NCBI GenBank assembly: GCA_032160165.1
Contig: JAVHWA010000124.1
Span: 1 to 64,000 of the forward strand
DNA: 64,000 nt
DNA from: QHXM01 sp032160165
Lineage (GTDB): Bacteria; Acidobacteriota; Blastocatellia; Pyrinomonadales; Pyrinomonadaceae
Reading direction: 5' to 3'
Shown one piece after another: positions 51,815 to 60,982 of this stretch (the first letter of the stretch is position 1; every line of letters starts with the position of its first letter). Both the position numbers and the translations under genes were made by a program. A model generated the notes under the pieces. The model saw nothing but the letters and a program-made list of their open reading frames with translations. It was not told the origin of the DNA and did not search any database.

Positions 51815-52291
51815 TAGGTGATAGGTGATAGGTGATAAGAAAGGAAAAGGCCATGCGTCCTCACGAAAAGTTAGAAGTGTGGAAAAGGGCAATTGAATTT
51901 GTGATTACCGTATACAAGAGGACATCCGACTTTCCGAAAGAGGAGAAGTTTGGATTGACCTCGCAGATTCGCCGGGCAGCTGTCTCTGTCCCAACGAACA
52001 TAGCTGAAGGTGCAGCGCGCCAATCGCCGAGAGAATTCTGTCGGTTCTTGGCTATGGCGCAAGGTTCGGCCAGTGAACTGGAAACGGAGTTGCTCATTTC
52101 GGAGCGACTTGGTTATCTTGCGGTAGACATCCACACAGAGATGCACGACGAATTAAACACTATCGCGCGCATGATTGTGGGGCTCTCACAACACCAGAAA
52201 CGTAAGGCTACAGGGGAGAAGATGTGATAGTTGGTGAGCGGTCGCTAGGCAAGCGGAATCTTCCTATCACCCATCACCTATCACCCATCAC
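51811..52291. repeat. GTGATAG heptamer arms bracketing a small gene
   Basis: The left arm GTGATAG three times plus GTGATAA (51811-51838) overlaps the stop codon of the HAD gene. The right arm CTATCAC, CCATCAC, CTATCAC, CCATCAC (52264-52291) ends two bases before the next start codon. They are reverse complements in the same phase and enclose only the four-helix-bundle gene. Confidence 0.85.
51853..52227 (+). CDS. Four-helix-bundle protein (23S IVP-like)
   Basis: A 124-residue protein of the four-helix-bundle family first known from 23S rRNA intervening sequences: KLEVWKRAIEFVITVYKRT, FGLTSQIRRAAVSVPTNIAE, GAARQSPREF and ELETELLISERLGYL. The ATG at 51853 has an AAAGGAAAAGG site before it; the GTG at 51832 would translate part of the repeat arm. 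The gene is enclosed by inverted heptamer arms, much as such genes are enclosed by inverted repeats inside 23S rRNA. Its molecular role is unknown. Confidence 0.85.
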   Translation: MRPHEKLEVWKRAIEFVITVYKRTSDFPKEEKFGLTSQIRRAAVSVPTNIAEGAARQSPREFCRFLAMAQGSASELETELLISERLGYLAVDIHTEMHDELNTIARMIVGLSQHQKRKATGEKM

Positions 52292-52293
52292 TT

Positions 52294-53892
52294 ATGTCGC
52301 TACAGCTACGACGCAAAACCCACGAATCGGTCGTCTACATCGACACCGATAGCGCGCCGCGTATCATTCCGTCCGGCGAGGATTTTCTACTCGAAGACCT
52401 GCCTATCGGTACGCGCGTTATTTACCCGAAGCCGCCGATTCAGGGCCTGCCCAATCGTGAAGCCGCGATTCGCTATGCGCTCAATCATCCGCACGATTGC
52501 GATCCGTTGTTCGCGCAGCTTTATCCGGGGATGCGTGTCACGATCGCCGTCGACGATATCAGCCTGCCGCTCCCGCCGATGGCGACCCCGGACATACGCC
52601 AGACCGTGCTCGAAATCCTGGTGGAGATGCTCGCCGGTCATGGCGTCGACGATGTACATATCATCATCGCCAACTCGCTGCATCGCAAGATGACTGAGTG
52701 GGAAATGAAGCGCATGGCCGGCTCGAAGGTTTTCGATGAGTTCTATCCGGACCGTTACTATAACCACGACGCCGAATGGCCCGAAGGATTGATGGTTCTC
52801 GGCGAAACCAAACACAAAGAGCCTCTTCGAATAAACCGTCGATGCGCTGAGAGCGATCTGGTCATTTACGTCAATATCAATCTGGTTCCGATGGACGGCG
52901 GACATAAGTCAGTTGCCGTTGGTCTCTGCGATTACGAATCTTTGCGCGCTCACCACGAGCCGCAGACGATCCGGGATTCCGACAGTTATATGGATCCGGC
53001 GCGTTCAGAGCTCAATCACAAGGTTATTCGCCTGGGCAAGCTGGTCGACGAGAAGATGAACGTCTTTCATATCGAGACGGCCATCAATAATCGGATGTAT
53101 ACCGGGGCCCTGGATTTTTTGCTCAAGAACGAAGACGACTTCACGTCCTTTGACCGTCTGAAGTTTGAGACCATTCGACGAACGATGAGCAAACTGCCCC
53201 GGGCGGCGCGCCGTAAGATGCTTCACTCCATCTCGGCCCAGTACGAAATGATTGCTTGTCACGCCGGCAGGACCGATCCTGTACACGAGAAAATCATCGA
53301 GAAGGGATTTGATCAGTACGCCATTCCCATCAAAGGGCAGTGTGACATCCTGATCACAGGAATACCCGACATCTCGCCCTACAATGTCTATTCGATCCTT
53401 AATCCGCTTCTAGTACAAGTGATGGCATTGGGCTATCATTTCAATTTCTATCGTGGAAAACCGCTGCTCAAAAAGGGCGGGGTTATGATCATTAACCATC
53501 CTTGTTACGACGAGTTTGACCATAATTTTCATCCCAGCTACATCGAGTTCTTTAATCGACTGTTGCCGGAGACGCGCGATCCCTTCATTCTCCGCGACAA
53601 GTATGAACGCGAGTTTGCCAACAATCCAAGTTACGTAGAAATGTACCGGCGCGGCAACGCTTACCATGGCGCGCATCCATTCTTTATGTGGTACTGGGGT
53701 GAGAACGGACGTCAACACGTCGGCCACGTGATTGCGGCAGGAGCGGAAAACGCACACGTTCCCGCGATGCTGAGTTGGGAACGCGCCGACAATTTGACCG
53801 AAGCGATATCAATGGCGCGAAGCTATATGGGTCGTTCAGCGGAGATCACCATGCTGCACCAACCGATGATTGGGATAGCGGACATGGAATAG
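52294..53892 (+). CDS. LarA-like (DUF2088) nickel-pincer racemase family protein
   Basis: A 532-residue protein related to lactate racemase LarA. The N-terminal DUF2088 domain shows VTIAVDDISLPLPPM, HIIIANSLHRKMTEWEM (family His) and the GGHKSVAVGL segment, which corresponds to the Lys-bearing GGxK region. The pH..aGysGG motif of true LarA is altered here (INLVPMDGGHKS), so the substrate may differ from lactate. No larB/C/E nickel-pincer genes lie in the window. It is seven bases upstream of the megasynthase and probably cotranscribed. Confidence 0.75.
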   Translation: MSLQLRRKTHESVVYIDTDSAPRIIPSGEDFLLEDLPIGTRVIYPKPPIQGLPNREAAIRYALNHPHDCDPLFAQLYPGMRVTIAVDDISLPLPPMATPDIRQTVLEILVEMLAGHGVDDVHIIIANSLHRKMTEWEMKRMAGSKVFDEFYPDRYYNHDAEWPEGLMVLGETKHKEPLRINRRCAESDLVIYVNINLVPMDGGHKSVAVGLCDYESLRAHHEPQTIRDSDSYMDPARSELNHKVIRLGKLVDEKMNVFHIETAINNRMYTGALDFLLKNEDDFTSFDRLKFETIRRTMSKLPRAARRKMLHSISAQYEMIACHAGRTDPVHEKIIEKGFDQYAIPIKGQCDILITGIPDISPYNVYSILNPLLVQVMALGYHFNFYRGKPLLKKGGVMIINHPCYDEFDHNFHPSYIEFFNRLLPETRDPFILRDKYEREFANNPSYVEMYRRGNAYHGAHPFFMWYWGENGRQHVGHVIAAGAENAHVPAMLSWERADNLTEAISMARSYMGRSAEITMLHQPMIGIADME

Positions 53893-53898
53893 CGCAAG

Positions 53899-56800
53899 AT
53901 GAAACTGTCTCCCACAGAAGTTTTTCAGGACCGAAAGATCTTCCTGATCGGAAGCACGGGCTTTCTCGGCAAAGTCACGCTGAGCATGCTCCTTCATCGC
54001 TTCCCCAACATTGGCCGCGTCTACGTCACCGTCAGGGCGCGTTCGCGGGAAGAATCTCACACGCGATTCTGGAACAACGTCATCACCGCTCCGCCTTTCG
54101 ATCCGCTGCGTGAGCGTTACGGCGACGCGTTCGAAGACTTCATTCGCGACAAAGTCTCTATAGTGGCCGGCGACATCGGCGAGACGAATCTTGGCTACAG
54201 TGAAGAAGAAGCGCAGAGTATCGCCGATGATGTGGATGTAATCATCAACAGCGCCGGCAACGTGACTTTTAATCCGACACTTGAGAGCGCGCTTCGAACA
54301 AACGTAGTCGGCACGGAAAACGTAATTCAGTTCACCAAGCGGATGAAGCGCCCCGCGCTGGTCCATGTCTCTACCTGTTTCGTCGCCGGCAATCGTTCGG
54401 GCGCGGTTTGGGAGAGCGACCCGGTAGTCGGCTACTTCCCTCGTCGTGAAGAAGACGAAATGCAGGGCGTCGAGTTTTCCGTCGAACATGAAATCAGAGA
54501 TTGCGCAAAGCTGGCGGATCGCGTTCGTGAGGAAGCCCGGGACGCCATGATGGCCGCCAGGTTCCGCGAGCTGGCGCGCAAACGATTGATCGAGGAAGGT
54601 CGTGATCCCGATGATCTCGATTCGATGGGGTTGGCCGTCGCGCGCGAGCGGAAAGTCTGGACGCGCACACGTCTGACGGACCTTGGCGTGGAGCGCGCGG
54701 CGTGGTGGGGCTGGCCAAATATCTATACCTACACCAAGAGCTTGGGTGAACAACTGGTGGCTGCCGAAGACGGAATCATTCGCACCATCGTCCGTCCCAG
54801 CATCGTCGAGTCAGCGCTCTCGTATCCCTTCCCCGGTTGGAACGAGGGCTTTACTACAACGGCGCCACTAATCTTCATCGCGCTTAAGGGCCAATCGCTC
54901 ATACCCGTCAACGAGAAATTGATCCTCGATATCACGCCCGTCGACCAGGTTGCCGCCGTCATGCTGGCAGTCTCGGCCCAGGCCTGCGTTGAAGAGCCCC
55001 GCCTCGTCCATCAGGCATGCACCGGAGATTCGAATCCCAACGACATGCGACGCATAGTCGGGCTTCTGGGCCTTTATAAGCGCAAGCATTTCCTGCATAA
55101 GGATAGCGGCTTCAAAATCGTCAACCAGGTCGCCGCGCGAATGGAGACCAAGCCAGTTACACCCGCCCACTTTGATCGGACGTCGACTCCGATGATCAAT
55201 TCGGCGGCGAAAAAAGTCTCAAACATGCTCGACCGCGTCCGACCGCGATGGGGCGGAGGTCGGATCTCGGAAGTGATCGATCGCGTCAAGCAGAACGTCG
55301 ATCGGTTCGAAGAGTTGACGCGGGAGACTCAGGAAGCATTCGAAATGTTCCGGCCGTTTACGGTGGAGAACGCTTATATCTTCCGCGCCGACAACGTCCG
55401 TTCGCTGATGTCACGGATTCGTAAAGACGAACAGCCGCTGCTTGCCTGGCATCCGGACAAGTATGACTGGTACGACTATTGGATGAACACTCACTTCCCG
55501 GGTCTTGAGAAGTGGGTCTTTCCCAAACTCGAAGAAGACATGCGCGCGCAGCCCAAGCGCGTTTACACCTATCGGGACCTTCTCGAACTCTTCGAAACTA
55601 CCACAAAGCGACATGCTACTCGCGTGGCCATGCGCATCGAGCGCCACGGACGCAAGGAACAATACACATACGCGGACATGCGCGAGCTGGCAACTCGCGC
55701 GGCTGGATTCTTCGTCGACAAAGGCATCAAGCCCGGCGAGCGGATCATGTTACTGAGCCACAACGCACCCGAATGGGGCATGACCTACTTCGGGGTGATC
55801 AAAGCAGGCGCGATATGTATTCCTGTCGATCCGGAAAACTCTCTCGCAAAGATCGTCAGCTTTGCTCGCGCCGGCGATGCGGCCGGCATCGTCATGAGTT
55901 CCGAGATGGCGAACAAGCATCAGGATCTGGCGGCGAAGCTGGTCGAGGGGGGATTAACTGAGACGCGTCTATGGCAGTTTGAAGAAGTCTTCGCGATGCC
56001 CGACGAACAGACGGAAGAGCAGCGCATCGCACTGCTTCCTTCTCGTGTGCAGGCCCAATCGATTGCCTCTCTGATCTTTACGTCGGGAACCACGGGCCAG
56101 CCCAAGGCCGTCATGCTCTCGCACAGAAATCTGACGAGTATGACATCGATGCTCTCGTCTATCATCGACATGACGACCAGCGACGGCGTGCTCAGTGTCC
56201 TGCCGCTTCATCATACGTTCGAGTTCTCCACCGGATTTCTCGCCCCGCTGAGCCGCGGGGCCCAGATAACTTATATGGAGGAACTGACGAGCGAAGCGTT
56301 GACTCGAGCGATCAAGAACGGCCACGTCACGGGGATGGTTGGCGTGCCTGCAGTCTGGGAACTGCTCCACCGACGCATTCGGACCAAGTTCAACGAACGC
56401 TCTGCGCTTGTTGGCAAGACCGCCGACCTATTGATTCGCGCGAACATTTGGTTGCGTGATAATACGCCGATTAATCTCGGCCCACTCATCTTTCAGCCCA
56501 TTCACAAGGGGCTTGGTGGGCGCATCCGTTATCTTATTAGCGGTGGATCTGCATTGAACGAGCAGGTGCAGAAGGATTTTCATGGCTTGGGCTTCACCAT
56601 CCTCGAAGGTTACGGCCTGACCGAAGCGTCGCCGGTCCTGACCGTCACCAGGCCGCGTAACAAACTTGTCGCCGGCACAGTGGGCAAGCCGCTGCCCGGA
56701 ATCGAAGTCAAGATCCTCGAACCGAACGCGAGCGGCATCGGAGAAGTTATTGCGCGGGGGCCGAACGTGATGGTCGGCTATTATGAGAACGAAGACGCCA

Positions 56801-58338
56801 CAAGGCAGACTCTTATAAATCGCTGGCTGCATACGGGAGACATAGGCAAGCTCGACGAGGATGGCAATCTTTTCCTGGTGGGCCGCTCGAAAGAAGTAAT
56901 CATCGATACCAGCGGCAAGAATGTTTACCCTGACGAAGTGGAAGAGGCGTATGACACGTCTGCGTTCGTCAGAGAGCTCAGCGTCGTCGGACTGCCGGAT
57001 GGGATCGGCGAGAAGGTTGCGTGCATGGTGGTACCGAACTACGAGCACGACGCCACGCTTTCGCGCGAAGAGATCCGCAAGCGTGTAGAAGAGCATTTTC
57101 GCGATATCTCGTCGACGCTCCCCTTCTATAAGCGCGTCAAGGTCCTTCATTTTTGGGACAACGACTTGCCGCGAACCGCCACCCGAAAAGTCAAACGCAA
57201 CGAGGTGCTGGAAACCATCGAAGTTCTGGAGAAGAGCGCGAAGGCCACCTCACGCGTGGCAGCTCGTGAGGAGAAGGCCGGCGACGTGACCTGGCTGCTG
57301 AATATCGTCTCTGCCGTCTCAAGCAGGCCGCGAAGCGAGATCACTTTCAACTCGCGACTGAGCGATCTGGGCTTTGATAGCTTGATGTATGTCGAGCTGG
57401 CAACTGCGATCGAGAACGCAGGAGGGACACTCACATCTCCAGACACCTTGATGGAGGTGCACGATCTGCGTGAACTGGCGAACGTGGTGACTCGCCAGCC
57501 TTCGACCACAAAACGGAAGCAACCAGCGCGCGCCGAAAAAGAGCGCGAGCCTGACGACGAGATCCACATCCCAGCAGTCGTGCGCAATCTAGGCAATAAG
57601 GGACTTGACGCGCTGCAGCGGGTCTTCTACGAGAAGTTGCTCCATACGAAGTACGAAGGCCGCACTAATATTCCGGTTCACACCAATTTCATCGTTGCGC
57701 CCAATCATACGTCGCACCTCGACATGGGTTTGGCAAAAATGGCGCTTGGCGAGGCCGGTCGCGATTTGGTCGCGCTGGCCGCGGCCGACTACTTCTTCGA
57801 CAACAAGTACAAGCGCGCCTACATGGAGAACTTTACCAATCTCGTTCCCATAGAGCGGAGCGGCAGCCTCCGTCAATCACTCAGGCATGCGCGCTCGTTC
57901 CTGGACCGCGGCTTCAACGCTCTGATTTTTCCGGAAGGTACAAGATCACTCACGGGAGAGATCGCAGAGTTCAAACCGATCACTGGCTATCTGGCACTGG
58001 CATGCCGCGTTGGAATCCTGCCGATGTATTTGGTGGGAACCCACGATGCGATGCCGAAGGGATCGAATATCATCCGCAGTCGCGAAATTGCCGCTCGCAT
58101 CGGCCGTTTCCTTACTTATGAAGAGCTCGAGGAGTTAACCACCGGGATGCCTCGCGCCGAAGCCTATCGGCTGATTGCTGCACTGGTCCAGCATTCCGTC
58201 GAAAATCTTCGCGATGGAACGCGCAATATTTTTGACGCCAAGGCCCTGCGCCGTCGTTGGAAGGATGAGCGGCGGGCTGCTCGCTTGACTACAGACGAAG
58301 ACGAGCGTGACGAGCATCTGACTCCAATTGGAGATTAA
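53899..58338 (+). CDS. Fatty acyl reductase/AMP-ligase/ACP/PlsC megasynthase
   Basis: A 1479-residue multidomain enzyme. Residues about 1-400 are a NAD(P)-binding fatty-acyl/thioester reductase (GSTGFLG at 17-23, YTYTK near 275). About 560-1090 is an acyl-AMP ligase (FTSGTTGQPKAVMLSH near 727, EGYGLTEASP, a TGD near 979). About 1105-1180 is an acyl carrier domain with its phosphopantetheine Ser in DLGFDSLMY (near 1160). About 1225-1440 is a PlsC acyltransferase (NHTSHLD near 1269, FPEGTRS near 1345). It could activate a fatty acid, hold it on the carrier, reduce it to an alcohol or aldehyde, and acylate a glycerol backbone. The make-up recalls the multifunctional enzyme of myxobacterial ether-lipid synthesis (ElbD); that link is inference. 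Confidence 0.88.
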   Translation: MKLSPTEVFQDRKIFLIGSTGFLGKVTLSMLLHRFPNIGRVYVTVRARSREESHTRFWNNVITAPPFDPLRERYGDAFEDFIRDKVSIVAGDIGETNLGYSEEEAQSIADDVDVIINSAGNVTFNPTLESALRTNVVGTENVIQFTKRMKRPALVHVSTCFVAGNRSGAVWESDPVVGYFPRREEDEMQGVEFSVEHEIRDCAKLADRVREEARDAMMAARFRELARKRLIEEGRDPDDLDSMGLAVARERKVWTRTRLTDLGVERAAWWGWPNIYTYTKSLGEQLVAAEDGIIRTIVRPSIVESALSYPFPGWNEGFTTTAPLIFIALKGQSLIPVNEKLILDITPVDQVAAVMLAVSAQACVEEPRLVHQACTGDSNPNDMRRIVGLLGLYKRKHFLHKDSGFKIVNQVAARMETKPVTPAHFDRTSTPMINSAAKKVSNMLDRVRPRWGGGRISEVIDRVKQNVDRFEELTRETQEAFEMFRPFTVENAYIFRADNVRSLMSRIRKDEQPLLAWHPDKYDWYDYWMNTHFPGLEKWVFPKLEEDMRAQPKRVYTYRDLLELFETTTKRHATRVAMRIERHGRKEQYTYADMRELATRAAGFFVDKGIKPGERIMLLSHNAPEWGMTYFGVIKAGAICIPVDPENSLAKIVSFARAGDAAGIVMSSEMANKHQDLAAKLVEGGLTETRLWQFEEVFAMPDEQTEEQRIALLPSRVQAQSIASLIFTSGTTGQPKAVMLSHRNLTSMTSMLSSIIDMTTSDGVLSVLPLHHTFEFSTGFLAPLSRGAQITYMEELTSEALTRAIKNGHVTGMVGVPAVWELLHRRIRTKFNERSALVGKTADLLIRANIWLRDNTPINLGPLIFQPIHKGLGGRIRYLISGGSALNEQVQKDFHGLGFTILEGYGLTEASPVLTVTRPRNKLVAGTVGKPLPGIEVKILEPNASGIGEVIARGPNVMVGYYENEDATRQTLINRWLHTGDIGKLDEDGNLFLVGRSKEVIIDTSGKNVYPDEVEEAYDTSAFVRELSVVGLPDGIGEKVACMVVPNYEHDATLSREEIRKRVEEHFRDISSTLPFYKRVKVLHFWDNDLPRTATRKVKRNEVLETIEVLEKSAKATSRVAAREEKAGDVTWLLNIVSAVSSRPRSEITFNSRLSDLGFDSLMYVELATAIENAGGTLTSPDTLMEVHDLRELANVVTRQPSTTKRKQPARAEKEREPDDEIHIPAVVRNLGNKGLDALQRVFYEKLLHTKYEGRTNIPVHTNFIVAPNHTSHLDMGLAKMALGEAGRDLVALAAADYFFDNKYKRAYMENFTNLVPIERSGSLRQSLRHARSFLDRGFNALIFPEGTRSLTGEIAEFKPITGYLALACRVGILPMYLVGTHDAMPKGSNIIRSREIAARIGRFLTYEELEELTTGMPRAEAYRLIAALVQHSVENLRDGTRNIFDAKALRRRWKDERRAARLTTDEDERDEHLTPIGD

Positions 58339-58348
58339 GAGTAGTTTT

Positions 58349-58383
58349 GAGTTTTGAGTTTTGAGTTTTGAGTTTTGAGTTTT
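58349..58383. repeat. Heptamer array, GAGTTTT family
   Basis: Five exact GAGTTTT units lie eleven bases after the megasynthase stop. The unit is identical to the array at 15334. No facing arm is present nearby; instead a long inverted repeat of a different kind follows. Confidence 0.85.
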
Positions 58384-58415
58384 GAATTCCTCAGGGGAAA
58401 GAGGGCCGCTGCATC

Positions 58416-58560
58416 ACCTCTCAGGTGAGGAAGGGGGCGAGCGCAGCGAGCCCCCGCTAGGGTCTCCAGAGCCGAACGATCGATGGAATATATAAAAGTC
58501 AGTAAGAGGGCGTCGTTAGCGGGGGCTCGCTGCGCTTGCCCCCTTCCCAACCTGAGAGGT
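58416..58560. repeat. 145-base element with 44-base inverted arms (MITE-like)
   Basis: Two 44-base arms (58416-58459 and 58517-58560) pair at 41 of 44 positions around a 57-base centre. Each arm holds a smaller palindrome, GGGGGCGAGCGCAGCGAGCC with flanking C's. The size and structure are those of a miniature inverted-repeat element or a large REP-type hairpin. No reading frame is present. Confidence 0.8.
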
Positions 58561-58624
58561 TTGTTTCGAAGCTCTAGTCGATTGCAGTCCGCCCGTGATT
58601 AGGCAAGATACCAACTTTCTATTA

Positions 58625-59716
58625 ATGACACCCACGAAGACGCCAAAGCGCACACCGCGCAAGACCACAACCAAAGCCGGAACCAAAAAGAGTGTGGCGA
58701 TCGCCCGCCGTCCGCAGCTTAAGACGCTCATCACTGGCGGCACCGGCTTTCTCGGCTCGCATCTCGTTCGCCAGTTGGTTGCCGGCGGCGCGAATAACCT
58801 TCGCGTGATGGCGACTTCAATTCCCTCCTGGCTTGGGGAAGTAGGCGTCGAAACGATCGCTGGTTCGATCACTAACGCTGACGATGTCGCGCGCGCAGTC
58901 GAGGGCGTTGGAGAGATCTATCACCTGGCGGGTCGCGTCTCGCGCGAAGAGGAAGACGCGCATGAGATGTATGCCATTCATGTGGACGGCACGCGTCTGC
59001 TCTGTGACGCGGCCAGTGCCGGTGGCGTGAAGACGATTGTTCTGGCATCTACCAGCGGAACGATCGCCGTTAGAGAAAATGGCGACGGCATTCCCGACGA
59101 GTCGGGCTCACAACCGCTCGACATCGTCTCGCGCTGGCCCTATTACGCGAGCAAAGTCTATCAGGAACGGGTCGCGCTCGAGCGCTTCACCGGCGAGGGT
59201 CGCCGGCTCGTTATCTTAAATCCGAGCCTGCTCCTCGGACCCGGTGACGATCGATTGAGCTCTACCAAGGTAGTGCTAGATTTCCTCGCGCGCAAAATCA
59301 GCGCCACCCCGAGAGGTGGCTTGAGCTTTGTTGACGTACGCGATGCGGCGGTGGCGTTCGAAGCTGCGATGAAGGATGGGAGGAATGGTGAGCGCTATCT
59401 TCTGGGAAGCGCCAACTGGACTTTCGAGAGGTTCTTCGGTCGCCTCGAGCGGCTGACGAAGGTCCGAGCTCCCAGGATTTCGTTCCCTTCAAAGTTGGCG
59501 GTCACGGGCTCGCAGCTCATTCATTCGCTTTACAAGCAATGGGACAAAGCACCTCCGGTTGAACCGGCTGCCGTCGAGATGGCGGAATACTTTTGGTACC
59601 TCGACTCCTCTAAAGCCGAACGCGAACTCGGATTCGCTCCTCGCGATCCAGGCGAGACGCTGCTTGATACGGTGAAGTATTTGCGCGAGAATTTCCTGGG
59701 TCAGCTCTCCGGCTAA
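58625..59716 (+). CDS. NAD-dependent epimerase/dehydratase (extended SDR)
   Basis: About 363 residues from the ATG at 58625. A basic, Thr/Lys-rich N-terminal stretch of about 35 residues precedes the SDR domain: LITGGTGFLGSHLVRQL, IYHLAGRVSREEED, VLASTSGTIAV and the catalytic YYASKVY. It resembles 3-beta-hydroxysteroid dehydrogenase-like and dihydroflavonol-reductase-like SDRs. It follows the megasynthase across the repeat gap and may act on its product. A GTG at 58595 is an alternative start; neither has a clear ribosome-binding site. Confidence 0.82.
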   Translation: MTPTKTPKRTPRKTTTKAGTKKSVAIARRPQLKTLITGGTGFLGSHLVRQLVAGGANNLRVMATSIPSWLGEVGVETIAGSITNADDVARAVEGVGEIYHLAGRVSREEEDAHEMYAIHVDGTRLLCDAASAGGVKTIVLASTSGTIAVRENGDGIPDESGSQPLDIVSRWPYYASKVYQERVALERFTGEGRRLVILNPSLLLGPGDDRLSSTKVVLDFLARKISATPRGGLSFVDVRDAAVAFEAAMKDGRNGERYLLGSANWTFERFFGRLERLTKVRAPRISFPSKLAVTGSQLIHSLYKQWDKAPPVEPAAVEMAEYFWYLDSSKAERELGFAPRDPGETLLDTVKYLRENFLGQLSG

Positions 59717-59786
59717 CAACATCGCGCCGGGACAGGATATTCGCGCGCCCCTCACTCCTTTCGAGAGAACGAATCAGGAGGCTTCC

Positions 59787-60260
59787 ATGACAAAATCCGC
59801 TAAGGTCTTGCTTGGGATTGCGACGATCTTTCCATTCCTCTACATGATCTTCTTCTTTGTGCTTGTGTTCTCGATGTTGTCTTCCCCTAATAGGTTCGGC
59901 ACCCTGGAAACAGGATCTTGGGAGACCCAATTTTCGATTATCGTCGTGCTTCATGTTCTGACAGTATTTTTAGTGATGGGCCTCACGATCTTTTACATAG
60001 TCAATATCTTCAGAAATTACCGCGTGTCGCAGGATAAGAAAGTGCTGTGGGCCGTTGTCATATTCTTTGGCAGCGTCCTGGCAATGCCCATCTATTGGTA
60101 TCTTTATATTTGGCCGGAGGGACCTATGTCACCGCCCGCATGGGATCCACGACAAATGAACGGTCAGTACGGCTCTCAATGGCAGAACAATATGCCGCCC
60201 CAGCAACCGCTAACGCGTTATGATCCGCCGCCCCCGCCGCCTGATTGGCGTCAGGGCTGA
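59787..60260 (+). CDS. Small membrane protein with Pro-rich tail
   Basis: A 157-residue protein with three hydrophobic segments (about 7-30, 50-72 and 86-106) and a tail rich in Pro, Gln and Asn ending in a run of prolines. The membrane part resembles the phospholipase-D-nuclease N-terminal-like modules of small membrane proteins. It has a good AGGAGG site. The function is unknown. Confidence 0.72.
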   Translation: MTKSAKVLLGIATIFPFLYMIFFFVLVFSMLSSPNRFGTLETGSWETQFSIIVVLHVLTVFLVMGLTIFYIVNIFRNYRVSQDKKVLWAVVIFFGSVLAMPIYWYLYIWPEGPMSPPAWDPRQMNGQYGSQWQNNMPPQQPLTRYDPPPPPPDWRQG

Positions 60261-60270
60261 TTGTAAGTGG

Positions 60271-60891
60271 CTATTTCTTAGCTCGTTCGTTGTAGTAATC
60301 AATAAACTCTTTAGTGACATCGAGGGTGTTCCCGCTTTCAAATCGCGTCCCCCTGAAGCTACTTATGTCATAAATAAGAGCGAACCCGTTTTTGTTCGCA
60401 AACTCGTCTAACTTAGCGCCTATATCTTTCGAAATCGAATCAATCTTCTTTTTCTCCCTCACTGCGATAACATAGCGTTCAATGCCGCTTTTGTCGCCAC
60501 TAAAAGTCTCGGTATTTACAAAGGCCAGCTTGCCATTAGGAAGCTTCTTATTGATCGTTAGTACCCAACCCACCATGCCAAGCTCCATCACTTTATCGAA
60601 TTCCTTGAAGGCCTCCTTCCATTTCTTCTGCTGACCGAGGGCGATAGTTAACTGAATTCGCCACAAACCTTGCTGCGGCTCTAGCTTCACGGCCTGTCTG
60701 AAACCTGACTCGGCGCTACTCCAATCGTCGTCAAGAATCGACTTGGTGGCGGCACTAATGATTTTATCGATCGGAGAGGACTCTGCCGATTGTTTTGTCG
60801 GATCATTGCTTTGGGCAAGGACGGGAATACTGAGCAGAAGGACCAGCTTGAAGGCGACAACGGCGGTCAGTGTTAGTTTCATGCGGCTCAT
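60271..60891 (-). CDS. Exported TPR-like protein
   Basis: 206 residues from the ATG at 60891, chosen for the GAGGAG about ten bases upstream. A signal peptide (LTLTAVVAFKLVLLLSIPVLA) leads a mature protein with a pair of TPR-like helices (AESGFRQAVKLEPQQGLWRI, WKEAFKEFDKVMELG). A beta-rich C-terminal half follows (KLAFVNTETFSG, GIERYVIAVREKKK). No family is recognised. Confidence 0.72.
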   Translation of the reverse strand: MSRMKLTLTAVVAFKLVLLLSIPVLAQSNDPTKQSAESSPIDKIISAATKSILDDDWSSAESGFRQAVKLEPQQGLWRIQLTIALGQQKKWKEAFKEFDKVMELGMVGWVLTINKKLPNGKLAFVNTETFSGDKSGIERYVIAVREKKKIDSISKDIGAKLDEFANKNGFALIYDISSFRGTRFESGNTLDVTKEFIDYYNERAKK

Positions 60892-60982
60892 CGTCTCTAA
60901 TCTCCTCAAGCTAACTCAAGCTAAGACAGGGTTGGACTGCTCTTGAGTCTTGAAAAGGGCGAAATAGCACAGCACAATCCGA

